The position numbers were made by a program, and so were the translations under genes. Positions 1 to 11,332 of a stretch of 64,000 nt of DNA are shown here, piece after piece (position 1 is the stretch's first letter; each line of letters starts with the position of its first letter). The stretch spans positions 38,884,651 to 38,948,650 of the forward strand of contig OX424558.1 of NCBI GenBank assembly GCA_949152475.1. The letters run 5' to 3'. The DNA comes from Terebella lapidaria (taxonomy: Eukaryota > Annelida > Polychaeta > Terebellida > Terebellidae). The notes under the pieces were generated by a model that saw only the letters and a program-made list of their open reading frames with translations, made no database searches and was not told the DNA's origin.

Positions 1-1213
1 TCTACCCCATCCCTGTAATGCTAGTGTCCTATGCTCCAGGGATGGAGAAGTTCCTGGTTCTGGACAGCCTTATCTCGGAGATGATGCAGAAGCAAGCAAC
101 AGAGCCAGTTCTCAAGTCTTCTCCCGGCTTCTACAGCCACTTATTTGTCACCCCAAAGCTGACCAGGGATTGACGTCTCATCATAGACCTCAATCCCCTC
201 AACAAGTTCATCACCAAGGAACGGTTTTCGAAGTGTCCTCGGACCACCCTGCTTTTGTTGTGCAGAGGGGATTGAATGATGTCTATAGATCTTAAGGATG
301 CCTATTTACACAACATTATCCATCATCATGATCCATCAATCTGTCTACTAGTTCAGATCACTCTGCTTCGGCCTGTCCATGCCTCCATGGCGACATACCT
401 CTTCACCAGGGTCTTTCAGCTAGTTTCGGCTTGGGCGCATCGCAGTGGTATTCGGTATTTGACTGTCCAGTTATGCCAGCAGATCAGCCTGATTATCAAT
501 TTCATGAAGTACAATCTGCTTCCAGCCCAGAGGGTAACATATCTCAGAATGGACCTTGACACCAGTATTTTCTAGCCAGACCAACGGCGGTTCTACAGTC
601 TTTCTCTCCCGGAGTTCCAGTCTCTGCACTTGTGTTCATCCCCTGCACCCGTCTATGGATGAGGGCGCTTCAGTTTCGTCTCAGGGAGCATTGGGACGCC
701 TCCCAGGACCTTGCGTCGTTGGTTCTCGTTTTTCCAGTTCTATAGGACAATCTACAGTGGTGGAGCAATGATTTCAACTTTCTCCGGGGTCATCCCATCC
801 AGGAGTTGGATCTGCAGTATCTCCTCTTCACAAACGCCTCCTGACATAGTTATGGAGCCCATCTTGGGAGAGTCAAGCCAGGGTCTCACATCAACGAGTT
901 GGAGCTCTAAAGCTGTTTGGTTGGGTCTTCGTCACTTTCAACAGATAGTTGCAGGCTCGACTATTCTTGCGATGTCCGACAACATCACAGTAGTCAGGTA
1001 CATCAAGAACCAGGAGGAAACAAGGTTAAGGGAACTGTGTACCTTGACGTGCAACATGCTGGAATGGGCCGAGTCTCAAGACATAAACCTCCTCGCCCGT
1101 CACATTCCAAGAGTGATGAACTCACTAGCAGACACTCTCTCAAGGAGAGGTCCAGTGTCAACGAATTGGTCGCTCAGCCCACTGGTCTGCATGACAACCA
1201 TCCATTATTGAAG
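1..1213 (+). mobile_element. Degenerate DIRS-like retrotransposon fragment (RT + RNase H)
   Basis: Broken reading frames recall the reverse transcriptase and RNase H of DIRS-type (tyrosine-recombinase) retrotransposons. Positions 60-300 read as an RT N-terminal part (EPVLKSSPGFYSHLFVTPK, then IIDLNPLNKF, then SIDLKDAYLH), interrupted by in-frame stops. Positions 711-1160 hold an RNase H-like stretch with SDNITVVRYIKNQ and the tail LARHIPRVMNSLADTLSR. The YLDD-type catalytic region is not recognisable, and frameshifts and stops show the copy is dead. The element runs off the left edge, so its ends and any recombinase gene are not visible. A Ty3-type assignment is less likely because the IDLKDAYxH and ARHIPxxxNxLADxLSR signatures are those I associate with DIRS. 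It is unrelated to the neighbouring RPL13A. Confidence 0.6.
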
Positions 1214-1225
1214 ACAACACTTTAG

Positions 1226-2728
1226 CAACTGATTTGTATCGTTGATAAAATTACATGTATTTTTTTATTAACAAATTGCTGTGCAGACCAAAAGCATGTG
1301 ATCAATAAAAGATATTAACTATTAATTCATAAGTCAAGTTGCTATGGCAGTTGTGTCACTCAAGACCGTCCTTAGCAACTACACTGCTATGGTGCTATAA
1401 GACCAAAACCACGAAAACTGTTCGTTTTGCTTATGGAACCCTATGAGAAATATCAGTATATCATCACTAAATAATCAGTATCTTTTTTTTGTCTTTCTAC
1501 TTCCCATGGAAACTTGTTTGTTAGGGCTGTGTTGATGGAGTTAGTTACTATGGCAATTGAATTTTGGCCAAGCATGGAAAATTTGCTAGAATAACCAAAT
1601 TCAGGTGTCAAGTGGTCTACTCATACTTGCCACCCGTAGCTGGCCATGTCAAGCTCTTCGGGCATGGCTTGCTCAGCCGCTACCCACGTCATCACGTGGA
1701 TCCGAGTTCGCTCCTATTAGGGCTGTCTTATCACCATAGCAACCATTGTTAGGAATTATAAAAATTATACCAGTTTCAAAGTCTAGGTATTCTACCACCC
1801 CCTCATCGTGAATTCGGAATCATACATTATCTATGCAGTATCAATACCATGAATTTGTATTTTTTATCAACCATAGGCCTACAATAACATATCCTTTGCT
1901 AAGGGGTTGCTTTAAAACATGTTTCTCATGCAAAACCCATATATAATACAAGTACTGTAGCAATTTGACTGATATATTTTCCAATAAAACTGTATATAAT
2001 CTATTTCTGGTTTTTGGTAACTTCTATCATATTTGGAATACTTGATGCCCTCTGTCGTATACCAATATTTGGTTGTCTCACGTTTATGCAAATTGGTAAA
2101 ATTTATTCTATCATACATGTGTAATCAACGATCCTATAAATCAATATCTGTATAGATTGGTTACCTGGTACCAATAAATTGCAGGTGAGATATTCCCAAT
2201 AGTATGCCATTTTGTTACTTTGATGTCCGGCCCTTGGGGTAACATGTTCTGATTCTCAACTTATGGCAACACATCGTAACCATGACAAAAGTTCCAGCTT
2301 CATGAGAATGAAACCCTGTCATCTGAATAATTATGTCATGCAATAAAATTCATGTAAACAATCAGTTTATATGGTTTTATATGATATTATATGTTTTTAG
2401 TATGAAAGCACTTCATTTTTCATGCCGGATTTAAACGAATGACACCATGTTTTCACAAGCCTAAAATGCCAAAGTGGCATCCACCAGTTTATGTTATAGC
2501 CTAGAACACTTCTGATATTTATTTCTCAAATAAAATTGCATTTACCACTTTGGCCCCTGATTATAGTGATTGATTGTACCTCCCCCCTCCCCTCCCCTCG
2601 TTATCCCCTATCAACGCCGCTTGACTATTTCATTTCGGGGTCCAGTGTGTTGTGGTGAGATGGCAGAACACGGCAGTTTGCGCTAATCTTGATATTTGCG
2701 CATGTGGCCCCCGTTCTTGCACGAGCAA
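1226..2728. other. Intergenic spacer before RPL13A
   Basis: AT-rich sequence with no convincing exon. The only short ORF here is 68 codons of low-complexity sequence on the minus strand. Positions 2580-2645 form a C-rich tract leading into the RPL13A promoter. No TATA box is obvious close to the inferred start, which is usual for ribosomal protein genes. Confidence 0.4.
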
Positions 2729-2746
2729 CTTCCTTTTCCGGTCAAC
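2729..2746 (+). promoter_or_regulatory. 5' TOP tract and very short 5' UTR of RPL13A
   Basis: A pyrimidine run CTTCCTTTTCC (2729-2739) starts 18 nt before the ATG at 2747. Transcripts of metazoan ribosomal proteins start at a C followed by 4-15 pyrimidines (terminal oligopyrimidine motif, mTOR/LARP1-dependent translation). Position and composition fit, so the transcription start is inferred at C2729. This is a pattern match without 5' end data. Confidence 0.6.
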
Positions 2747-5700
2747 ATGGGGTTTCAGTCGAAGGTCTGCTTCGAGTGTCATGAAAACTCTTTAAAATTA
2801 CCGGTTTATTGATGAGGCACAATCCTAACTTTGTCATCGAATCAATAATTAACATACCTGTGTTTAGTTGTAACTGTGTTCTGTCCCGTTTCTTCTTTCA
2901 ATATGATGTATTTTGGGGGCGAAATAAGGCTCCGTCACAGCAAAAATATCGGTTGGGCAACAATCAAATCGTGCACATGCTAACGTTATGACTTGAGAAG
3001 GAGCACATGTACAATTTAGTGGGCAATCTTGTTTCTCTATGATAATCAATGACAATGATGAATTAATCAGTGGCAAAAAGTGATAAATACAGATGAACAG
3101 AACATCTGGTTTGTAACTGTAATAATTGTCATCCCGGATCCTAAGTATACATAGTAAAAGTTTATGAAGCGGATTTACTGACAAAAATACAGGTCGTGTC
3201 GTTTTAGTTTGGTTTCGTGTGATGTGTCCGTTCGTACGCTGTTTTACTTTGAAATCGCATCGTGTTGGTTCATGGTTACGTGCTTCATTTTAACATAGGT
3301 TCGTGGGCGATGTCCTCTTTTCGTGAGTCACTTTGACACTAATTCGTAGGATATGTCATATCTTCATAGATCTAGTTGTCGTGAGATACATATAGGCCTA
3401 AATATCAGAATATGCCATCTTTTCATTCTTTAAGTCACAATCTCGTAAGTCATTAAGACACTGATCACTGTTTCGTAAGCAATAACAATCTCCCGTGGTG
3501 CATGTCACTACGTAACACTCTCTGTTCGTAAGCGATCTTATCTCGTGGGCTTTGATTTGAACGAAAATGGAACGTTCTTTGGGTCATAATTCCCATCCCG
3601 TTTGCATTCACTGCTCTTAGATCCGTTATGTGCTGAGCTCTGCTCTATTGTGCAATATGGCTGGTCATTCATGCTTTATTAAATCGCGCTGCCTGATTTC
3701 TGAATAGTTCATAATTTGCCATTGTTAAAACACGTAGCACATTTCCAAATCAAGCCCCATTAAACTGGTAGGCCTACGTGATTTGAAAATTTTCAATTCG
3801 TGCAGCATCGCCCCCATTTGCAAATCACCCACATCACGCACACAGCAATAGCAGCGCCCATTGGTACCATAATCAGTGTGAAACCTTCTAATTGGTCAGA
3901 CACATTGCATACGGGGTGGAGTTCTATGGCCAAGTTTTTATGGTGTAGGACTATTGCAGAGGAGTAACGGGGGGGGGGGGGGGGGGTGGAGTGGGGTCAT
4001 GCTACGTAACATAATTTGTTTGTCTGAAAAATACAATTAATCCCAAACTCGTACATGTATAAATCCAATCCATGTGCTGTAGAATTATCTAATATTTGAT
4101 AATACCGGTATTTGAATGGTACCTATAGATACTCTAATTTTTCTAACTCGTTTACACTGTTTTTCGTTGATATTTTTGTGATGCTAAATGGTATCCTTCT
4201 ATAATTTGGTATACTTCACCTGGGAGTCAAACGGCAATTTTATGCGAAATTTCAGACTTCTATCGCGAAAATTGAAAAAGTTGGCAATCTACCCCAATGT
4301 TAAATTTAGCCGTGTAATTTTTTCTGGGTCCTCATAAAATCTTGTACTTGGGCTCGTCTTTGTAGGGCTAAAAACGTTAGAAATCAACATGTTTGTGTCG
4401 AATACACCCCACTCTGTCTTCTGGTCCAAAATTACAATAACATTTGAATTCTGATGGATGTAAACACGATTAAATCCTCGAATATGCTCAATTTTCGAGA
4501 TCCCGTTTTGGCCTGAAATTTGTCATTGGGGTAGATTGCCAACTTCTTAAATTTTTTATATAAAAGTCTGAAATTTGGCACAAAATTGCCGTTTGATTCA
4601 TAGGTGAAGTATGTCGAATTATAGAAAGATGACATTTAACATCGCAAAAGTATCGCCAAAAACTTGTGTAAACAAGTTAGAAAAAAATAATTTTATAGTG
4701 CATTTTTCATGATTATATTATACCATTCATAAAGCCGATAAGCGTGAAAGACCAGACATATATTGCACAATGAAGCAGAGCTCAGCACATAGCGAGAAAT
4801 CTAAGAGCAATGAATGCAAATGGAATAGGAATTATGACCCAAAAATCATTCCATAATAAATCAAAGCCCACGAGATAAGCAGATAAGATCGCTTACGAAG
4901 TGACATGCACCACGACATGCAGTGTCAAAGTAACTCTTACGCTGTACACAGTAAAGTAACTCAAGAAAATATGACATCGCCCACGAACCTATGTTAAAAT
5001 GAAGCACGTAACCATGAACCAACACGATGCGACTTCAAAGTAAAACAGTGTACGAAATGTCACATCACACGACAACATGACCCAACACAATACGGCTTTT
5101 CAAAAATAAGCACGATGCGAGTTCAAAGTAAAACAGCGTACGAACTGACACAGCTCACGAAACCAGAATAAAACGATACGACCTGTATTTTTGTCACTGA
5201 ATCCGCTTCATAAAGTTGGTAATAAAATTGCCCACATTATTGTACATCCTAGCCCTTGGGAACATTTAACTGAAGAGTACCAAATTGTTCTGCCATTGTC
5301 CTAGTTTAGTTTGTGTCACTTACCGTTCGCCAACATCTTTACGAGTTTCACATGCTGTTCTATTACTGCATTTGACAATTTATTCAAGACAAATGTGAAA
5401 ACTAAGATCATGATCTACTGCTTGCTACGATACTAGACCTAGGGTATGTACGATTACAAAATTCAGAAATCGATTAAAAAGTCAGGACATGAATAACAAT
5501 CAAATTGCAATCGATTAATCGGAAATTTGGAACAAATTCATTCCAGTTTGTAACAAACGGCAGAGTATGACCACGATTGTCGCATGATGTGTGATTCTGT
5601 GTCTTCCGCTACATAGTAAAATGGGGACTGCAAATTATGGGCGGTTTCTAAGCAACGCGCGAAAATGAACGTGGTGTCATGCGATGTAACTGAGTGCAAT

Positions 5701-8229
5701 CACGCTTAGTTGCGTTCGATTACACATTTATTCTTTTCAACCGGGATTTCGTTAATTGCGATTAATGGATTATTCAGTTTGTAAGTTGAAGTACTTGTAT
5801 CAAATTATCAATTGTAGATTACATTGGTGAAAATTTGAAACACATCATCACTTCATTATGTATTACATTGGGGCAGCCAGTAGACTGCTGAATTGATGAG
5901 TGAAGATATTCAGAAAGGGAAATCTTTCGTTGCCAAGCAGTTTAGAAATAAATATCAGGATAAAATCATTAAATACTGAACAGCTGAAGTTGCCTCCTCG
6001 GATGGGCACGGACATCTTGTTTGCATTGATCACTTGACTTGATACCGTAGTTTACAGTTTACACTCGCTAAAGCCCAGAGGCAAAAAATCATCACTATCG
6101 CCAGGTAGTGCATCTATTTCCTGTTGGAAACAATGTCAACAAATGAAAATCTGAAATTTTGATATTCTCCCAACGTTTTGTCATGGTTTAGAGCACTCAT
6201 TTCGTGATATGTACTGAAATAAATATCTTAGTTTCGTTCAACAAGTACTCGGTTTTCAATTTAAAACTCGGTTCTTGGTGTGACTTGATTCGTCGACTAG
6301 TATTATTTTCCACATGACTTGTTTTTCGCCCAGTTTTTGTCAATACACCAGCTATTTGCCTGGAACTTTTTGGCAAATTACTAGTCACAAAAGCAGAGAA
6401 CAATAAAATTTATTGATGTCTGTACATTTATTGCAGCCGCTGATCATTGATGCCCGTGGGCACCTGTTGGGCCGTTTGGCCTCCATCGTGGCTAAAACCA
6501 TCCTTCAAGGTGAATTAGCCACAACGTCTGTACATTGAGAAAATAACTAAGTATTCTGTTGTTTGTACAGTGTTAGTAAATGCAATTACAATGTACAATG
6601 TCAAGAAAAACTGTCCTGATTTGAGTTTTTCCTTTCAAATTGTCAGTGAATCGTTTGACTTTAAAAGCAAGTTTTAAAATATGCAATTATTTTCTAGGCC
6701 AGAGAGTCGTTGTTGTGAGGTGTGAAGGTTTGGTCATCTCTGGCAGTTTCTACAGAAACAAGTGTGAGTAATAGTTCTCTTTGTTTCCTGAGAAATGGAT
6801 GATGACCTGAATACAACCAGTTGTCCTGTTTTGATCTTGAAGAACATAAATCTGGTTTACTTTAGATTGAATACATGTCATAGCATCTTGACTCTCACAA
6901 TTGTGTCTGCCCAGTCTCATACATGTACTTTACAACTGTGAATGTTTCTTTACAGTGAAGTACCTGGAGTTTCTGAGAAAACGCATGAACACAAAGCCTA
7001 GCCGTGGGCCGTTCCACTTCCGTGCTCCGAGCAAAATCTTCTGGAGAACCGTGCGAGGTAGATAAATTCTTCACTAAAGCACTGCCTCCTTTATCACTTG
7101 TCACTAATGAAAAACGTTGTGTGTGCTTACAAAACTTCACTGTCTCGGAGTTAGTTTGTACTGAATTGTTGACAATCATATGCTTCTTTTGAACCAGTTA
7201 CTTGTCATTTTTCCGAACAATTTAGAAATATGTACTTTTTCCGTTCTAGGCATGTTGCCACACAAGCTGACGAGAGGAAAGGAGGCTCTGGACAGGATGA
7301 AGGTGTTTGAGGGAATCCCGCCCCCGTACGACAAACAGAAACGTCTCGTTGTGCCCGCCGCTCTCAAAGTTCTTCGCTTGAAGGACAGGAGGAAGGTGAG
7401 CTTTGAGCTTTCTGTAATTTCGAATTTATTGGGATGTGTTTGACACCAATGATGTTAATACCAACTTACCTACATTGCCTGACTTTGTGGAGGTTGTTGA
7501 GAAAATGTTAATCTGAGGCTCAAACATACTGGTAGATGCCTAAATGTCTTGTAAATATGTGTATGCACAAAATTTGATAAACTGAATTTAGATGAAATTA
7601 TCAAACCGATGATGCTACTGTAAACTTACCTACATTGTCTGACTTTGTCAAAGATTGTTGACAGACAAAGAATTCTGAGGTTTTGAAGTTTCTATGAATA
7701 CATGTCTTTGAATGGATAGTCCAGTAAGTGTTGACTTGTTAACATGTCTGAATACCCGTTCCTTTTGTGATTAGTTCTGCGTGTTGGGACGTCTCTCGCA
7801 CGAGGTGGGGTGGAAGTACCAGAGCGTCATCGCTACCCTGGAGAACAGACGGAAAGTCAAGTCCGCCCACTACTACAAGAAAAAGAAGTCTGAGGATGTA
7901 AGAATAACTATTTATTCAATCTTTGCGAGGTCTCTGATAAGAGTGAATGTGTATGGCATGTCAATGATGATGAAACCACTTACCTACATTGCCTGATTGA
8001 CCTCAAAGGGTTGTGTTGAAATATATCAAAACTGAGACATGCACATACAAATAGTATAAGTATCGTACACGTATCAATTGAAATAAGATTTGTCAGAAAA
8101 TATTGGAACTTCATTGTTTCATGCAAGCTTGTGATTTACTTACAGAGACTGAGGGCCAAGGCAGTACAAAACGTTGCGGCGAAGGTTGCCCCACACCAGA
8201 AAGTCATCGAAGAGTACGGCTTTCGGTGA
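2747..8229 (+). CDS. RPL13A: 60S ribosomal protein L13a (uL13), 7 coding exons
   Basis: Coding exons are 2747-2764, 6437-6509, 6698-6763, 6956-7057, 7250-7395, 7775-7897 and 8146-8229. All are bounded by AG/GT and phase-compatible, giving 203 codons plus a stop, the length of human RPL13A. Recognisable blocks include [71 protein letters not shown] and [18 protein letters not shown]. The protein is a universal large-subunit component and, in vertebrates, also part of the GAIT translational silencing complex. Exon 1 encodes only six residues (MGFQSK), and its donor (AAG|gtctgc) is weak, making it the least certain exon. It was chosen because the phase, the TOP tract and the residue count all fit. 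Intron 1 is about 3.7 kb and holds a foldback; introns 4 and 5 host C/D snoRNAs, as in other animals. Confidence 0.95.
2990..3095 (+). repeat. Partial copy of the MITE family also present in the SNIP1 intron
   Basis: About 100 bp around the motif GCACATGT(A/G)CAATTTAGTG matches, in reverse complement, positions 49110-49225 inside the SNIP1 intron. The shared part extends through AGTGGCAAAAA(G/A)TGATAAATAC. Two diverged copies in introns of unrelated genes indicate a dispersed non-autonomous repeat. Its ends in this copy are not clear. Confidence 0.5.
3160..5215. mobile_element. 2 kb foldback (inverted-repeat) element in RPL13A intron 1
   Basis: The outer left end (TTTATGAAGCGGATT near 3161) is matched in reverse complement by ATCCGCTTCATAAA near 5201. 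Further matched pairs run inward: ATACAGGTCGT at 3188 against ACGACCTGTAT at 5179, GAAGCACGTAACCATGAACC at about 5001 against its complement at about 3270, CAATCTACCCCAAT at about 4285 against ATTGGGGTAGATTG at about 4525, and the AGTTAGAAAAA/TTTTTCTAACT pair near 4680/4140. The structure is therefore one imperfect palindrome centred near 4400. No transposase reading frame is present. A G homopolymer at 3968-3989 interrupts the left arm. I cannot define a target-site duplication. Confidence 0.65.
7438..7525 (+). ncRNA. C/D box snoRNA, SNORD34-like, copy 1 (RPL13A intron 4)
   Basis: Box C-like ATGATGT is at 7449-7455, D' CTGA at 7479-7482, a C'-like TGTTGAG at 7495-7501, and box D CTGA at 7513-7516. 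Flanking GTTTGA and TCAAAC can pair as a terminal stem. The guide CTTACCTACATTG (7465-7477) lies directly before D' and is the complement of CAATGTAGGTAAG of 28S rRNA. The fifth base before D' is the A pairing with the U of CAAUG, the site known in human as 28S Um2824 (SNORD34). Human SNORD34 also lies in an RPL13A intron. Box C is imperfect (last A replaced by T). Confidence 0.75.
7601..7687 (+). ncRNA. C/D box snoRNA, SNORD34-like, copy 2 (RPL13A intron 4)
   Basis: This is a second unit in the same intron. Box C-like ATGATGC is at 7609-7615, the same guide CTTACCTACATTG at 7625-7637, D' CTGA at 7639-7642 (one T between guide and D'), a TGTTGA C'-like motif near 7656, and box D CTGA at 7675-7678. 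Flanking TCAAACC and GGTTTTGA can form the terminal stem. Two snoRNAs in one intron is unusual in vertebrates, where one per intron is the rule. Box C is imperfect, so this copy may be a weak or decaying one. Confidence 0.65.
7956..8042 (+). ncRNA. C/D box snoRNA, SNORD34-like, copy 3 (RPL13A intron 5)
   Basis: This is the best-formed copy. A perfect 7 bp terminal stem (GCATGTC 7956-7962 with GACATGC 8036-8042) encloses a perfect box C ATGATGA (7964-7970), guide CTTACCTACATTG (7979-7991), D' CTGA (7993-7996), C' TGTTGA near 8014, and box D CTGA (8032-8035). The guide predicts 2'-O-methylation of the same 28S U as the other two copies. The end of box D lies about 110 nt before the exon 7 acceptor, somewhat longer than the ~70-80 nt typical of vertebrate hosts. 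Confidence 0.85.
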
Positions 8230-8277
8230 ACAACGTTTGGCAGCTTGTAAAACTTTGTTGGTCGACAACACACTGTG

Positions 8278-8288
8278 AATAAAATAAA
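8278..8288 (+). terminator. Poly(A) signals of RPL13A
   Basis: Two overlapping AATAAA hexamers (8278-8283 and 8283-8288) lie about 50 nt after the RPL13A stop codon. This gives a very short 3' UTR, as is common for ribosomal protein mRNAs. Confidence 0.75.
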
Positions 8289-8548
8289 TGACGAGAAAAC
8301 TTCATGTGTTGTTTCTTTGTGTGTCTTTACACGGTGATGATCCAATTGATACAGTTTACCTCCCTGATAAATTAATGTGAAGGAGTTGCAAATTTTTGTT
8401 TGAACTTTGTGGAAAAAAGTTAGAAAAACAAAACAAGACTGACCAGTATTGAGTACCACATACTAAACATTTGATGAATACTGTAAAACGAGAAACATTC
8501 TGCACAATTGATTTCATGGATATTGGCTTTTGTTTTGAGAAATTTGAC

Positions 8549-8808
8549 TTAAAGGGCCACTGTATGGGATTCGGCTTTTAGGGGATTTCCAAGATTTTTC
8601 TCCCGACGCTTCTATTTATAGAACAAAAGGTCAGATTACGTTTTTTACCCATGATCTCTGCCGATCCAATGCTCAGATCAGCCCAGGTCGGCTCGGCAGA
8701 GATCCTAGGCCAAAAACGTCATCTGACGTATTGTTCTATAAATAGAAGCGTCGGGAGAAAAATCTTGGAAATCCCCTAAAAGCCGAATCCCATACAGTGG
8801 CCCTTTAA
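8549..8808. mobile_element. Near-palindromic MITE family B, copy 1 (TTAA target)
   Basis: A 252 bp hairpin is flanked by TTAA on both sides. It begins AGGGCCACTGTATGGGATTC and ends with the reverse complement; the whole element folds back around 8680. A TTAA target duplication is typical of piggyBac-type elements, but other superfamilies can generate it, so the superfamily is inferred. A second copy is at 11329. Confidence 0.8.
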
Positions 8809-9440
8809 ATACAAGTATGCTATTGCAACTACACTTGAACCAACTGATGATTTGTAAATGTTGCGTATTGAACACTGGAGATCAAAGCATACGCGAGATA
8901 TTTAAATTTATATTTGGCTGGGAATCAACCAGATTAGTTTTATTTGTGACCTGAGTAATCAACTTCCGTCACATTAATACAGTATTTCGAAGAAATACAG
9001 TACAATTTGTGTTTAAATTTCAAATTCAATCAATTTGTGTGTGATTTTCCAATTTTTAATAAATTGTTGGAGCGGAATTTGAAATTGAGGAGAGTTGAAA
9101 CATATCACAATTCAAACTTTTGATCATGATTGAGAACGTTATGATTATAAAGATCTGCACCGGACCTAAACGCGGGGTAGAAATGGATCTCTCCCCCATT
9201 TCCGGTATTTCCGTGGCAACACCACTAACAAGATGGCGGCTCCCTGTGTTTTGGTTTGTTTTTGTCAGAAAATATGTTGATCTTGATTTAGCAGTGTTTA
9301 GACAAGCATCACAACAGCAGAACTTGAGGTTACGTGTGCGGCCACAGGGACAAAGGAGAGTAGAACCAGTACTCGAGGCTGAGTGAACACGAAAAAAAAT
9401 CAAGGATAAGCTAGATTCTAGACACGAAACCCATTTCTTA
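8809..9440. other. Spacer between MITEs
   Basis: No supported gene. An ATGGCGGCTCCC start context near 9232 could be a first exon, but its frame stops after 15 codons and no partner exon is visible. A Pol II promoter or exon here cannot be excluded. Confidence 0.3.
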
Positions 9441-9915
9441 AAGGCTGCACACCTGGGTTAGAAGGCCCTATATAAATCAATGTAAATTTTCCCACTTCGG
9501 ACCCTCTTATCTCTATCAAAGGGGAAGAAAATAAACTTATTGTTCATTTTTTCTGACAGCTACATCACTGGGCTGTAATAAAAATGTCATTTCGTCATAT
9601 GGTCACACGCTCGTTTTTTCGCTAAATCTAAATGAAAAAAATCACCAGTTTCTGCCCGTTTTGCCGACGAGCGTCTGACAGCCGAGGTCCCCTCGGAACA
9701 TGTGTGTTCGGCGTAGGAATATCAGACATTTAATGTTTTGTCAAAACGACATGTAGTGCAATGTTCGAAGCTTTTTAGCTGCTAAAAAACACCACTAGTT
9801 ATATGTTCAATATCCACAAAGACTGCATACACGCCTGAAATCCAAGGTTTTTTTAGGCACTATTTGATTGGGTACACGGATGTTCATCGGAGGAATCCCA
9901 GGTGTGATACCTTAA
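9441..9915 (+). repeat. 475 bp direct repeat A, copy 1
   Basis: This block reads base for base like 10858-11332, in the same orientation. Its ends are short inverted repeats: it starts AAGGCTGCACACCTGGG and ends CCCAGGTGTGATACCTTAA. It encodes nothing. It could be a MITE with a TTAA-type target, or one of a pair of long terminal repeats of a small non-autonomous retroelement. Identity implies very recent activity, gene conversion or a duplication. Confidence 0.85.
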
Positions 9916-10857
9916 GAGAAACTTAATTTGTCCTGATTGTTATTTTTTTGCTACTACATAAAATATATAGCATTTGTAGTTAAGAGAAAAAGTGGCAGGC
10001 TGAAATTAAGTATAATTCATTTCGAAATAGGTCCTCAGATATGGGGTCTTTTGTCGTACATGTCGTCACAAACGAGGTGAACGACACGAGATTTGCAACA
10101 TAAATGCAAATATTGAGTAGAAGCGCTGCAATATTTTATTTATTATCATTTCGTTCTAGGAGCTACTTTGAACAATATTATACATATATATGACAATTGT
10201 AAAACGCGCAATGAGATATTTTGCCAAAACCCATTATCCGTTGCCATGGAAACGGTTATCATCATGATATGTCTTACAAACTCTAAATATCCTCAAAACT
10301 CTGGTTTTTATGGTAAAATTTCGGATTATTTCATGTCCCATTGCCTATTTTACGACATAATTACCCAATAGGAGGGTTTTCATTATTATTCATACTTATT
10401 CTGTTTGAGTGAAAGAAACTTGGGTCCTGTTGAACTGCATACCAAGAACAGACCAGTCTGTAAAAATTATCTCGACTGCCCGGGCTGCTTAAAGGGTTGG
10501 GCTACAGTTAACTTGTTCCTGCAGTACTAGCTAAATCCAACAAGTCGTGGTGAAAAATGATGTACTGTGGTCCAAGTCCTCCCTCGGAAAAGTTCACCGA
10601 GCCAAAAAAATAATGGTTGCCATGGCAATTATGCTTGACTGCACCCGATTCAGTCATTTTTGACTTCAAATTAGAGCCGTTTCCATGAATTTCGCCAGAA
10701 ATATAATATTTTCGTGATTTTTTTGCCTATTCAGCTGGATAAGTGATGCAAACATAGTCTACAATAGTCAGGTGTCATGCAATGCATGAACTCAACATGC
10801 CAAAATATTAAATCGGGAGAAAAAATGATCAATTAGCACGAAAAAGGGGTTTTCCTT
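9916..10857. other. Sequence between the two identical 475 bp repeats
   Basis: AT-rich, 942 bp, with no long reading frame and no recognisable tRNA-complementary primer site after the first repeat. A purine run, GAAAAAGGGG, lies just before the second repeat and could be a polypurine tract if the repeats are LTRs. Alternatively this is host sequence between two insertions. Confidence 0.35.
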
Positions 10858-11332
10858 AAGGCTGCACACCTGGGTTAGAAGGCCCTATATAAATCAATGT
10901 AAATTTTCCCACTTCGGACCCTCTTATCTCTATCAAAGGGGAAGAAAATAAACTTATTGTTCATTTTTTCTGACAGCTACATCACTGGGCTGTAATAAAA
11001 ATGTCATTTCGTCATATGGTCACACGCTCGTTTTTTCGCTAAATCTAAATGAAAAAAATCACCAGTTTCTGCCCGTTTTGCCGACGAGCGTCTGACAGCC
11101 GAGGTCCCCTCGGAACATGTGTGTTCGGCGTAGGAATATCAGACATTTAATGTTTTGTCAAAACGACATGTAGTGCAATGTTCGAAGCTTTTTAGCTGCT
11201 AAAAAACACCACTAGTTATATGTTCAATATCCACAAAGACTGCATACACGCCTGAAATCCAAGGTTTTTTTAGGCACTATTTGATTGGGTACACGGATGT
11301 TCATCGGAGGAATCCCAGGTGTGATACCTTAA
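10858..11332 (+). repeat. 475 bp direct repeat A, copy 2
   Basis: Same sequence and orientation as 9441-9915. Its right-hand TTAA (11329-11332) is also the left TTAA of the family B MITE that follows, so the two elements abut at one target site. Confidence 0.85.

Noticed and set aside
3968..3989. Long G homopolymers as regulatory G-quadruplexes
   Set aside because: Similar runs occur at many unrelated sites in the window and are more simply homopolymer expansion or sequencing uncertainty.
6795..6900. C/D snoRNA candidate in RPL13A intron 3 (GGATGATGACC)
   Set aside because: A perfect box C-like motif is present, but CTGA occurs only 1 nt after it and no suitable box D or terminal stem follows.
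9120..9386. 88-codon ORF with an ATGGCGGCTCCC start inside
   Set aside because: The start with good context is in another frame that stops after 15 codons. No splice partner or similarity is visible.
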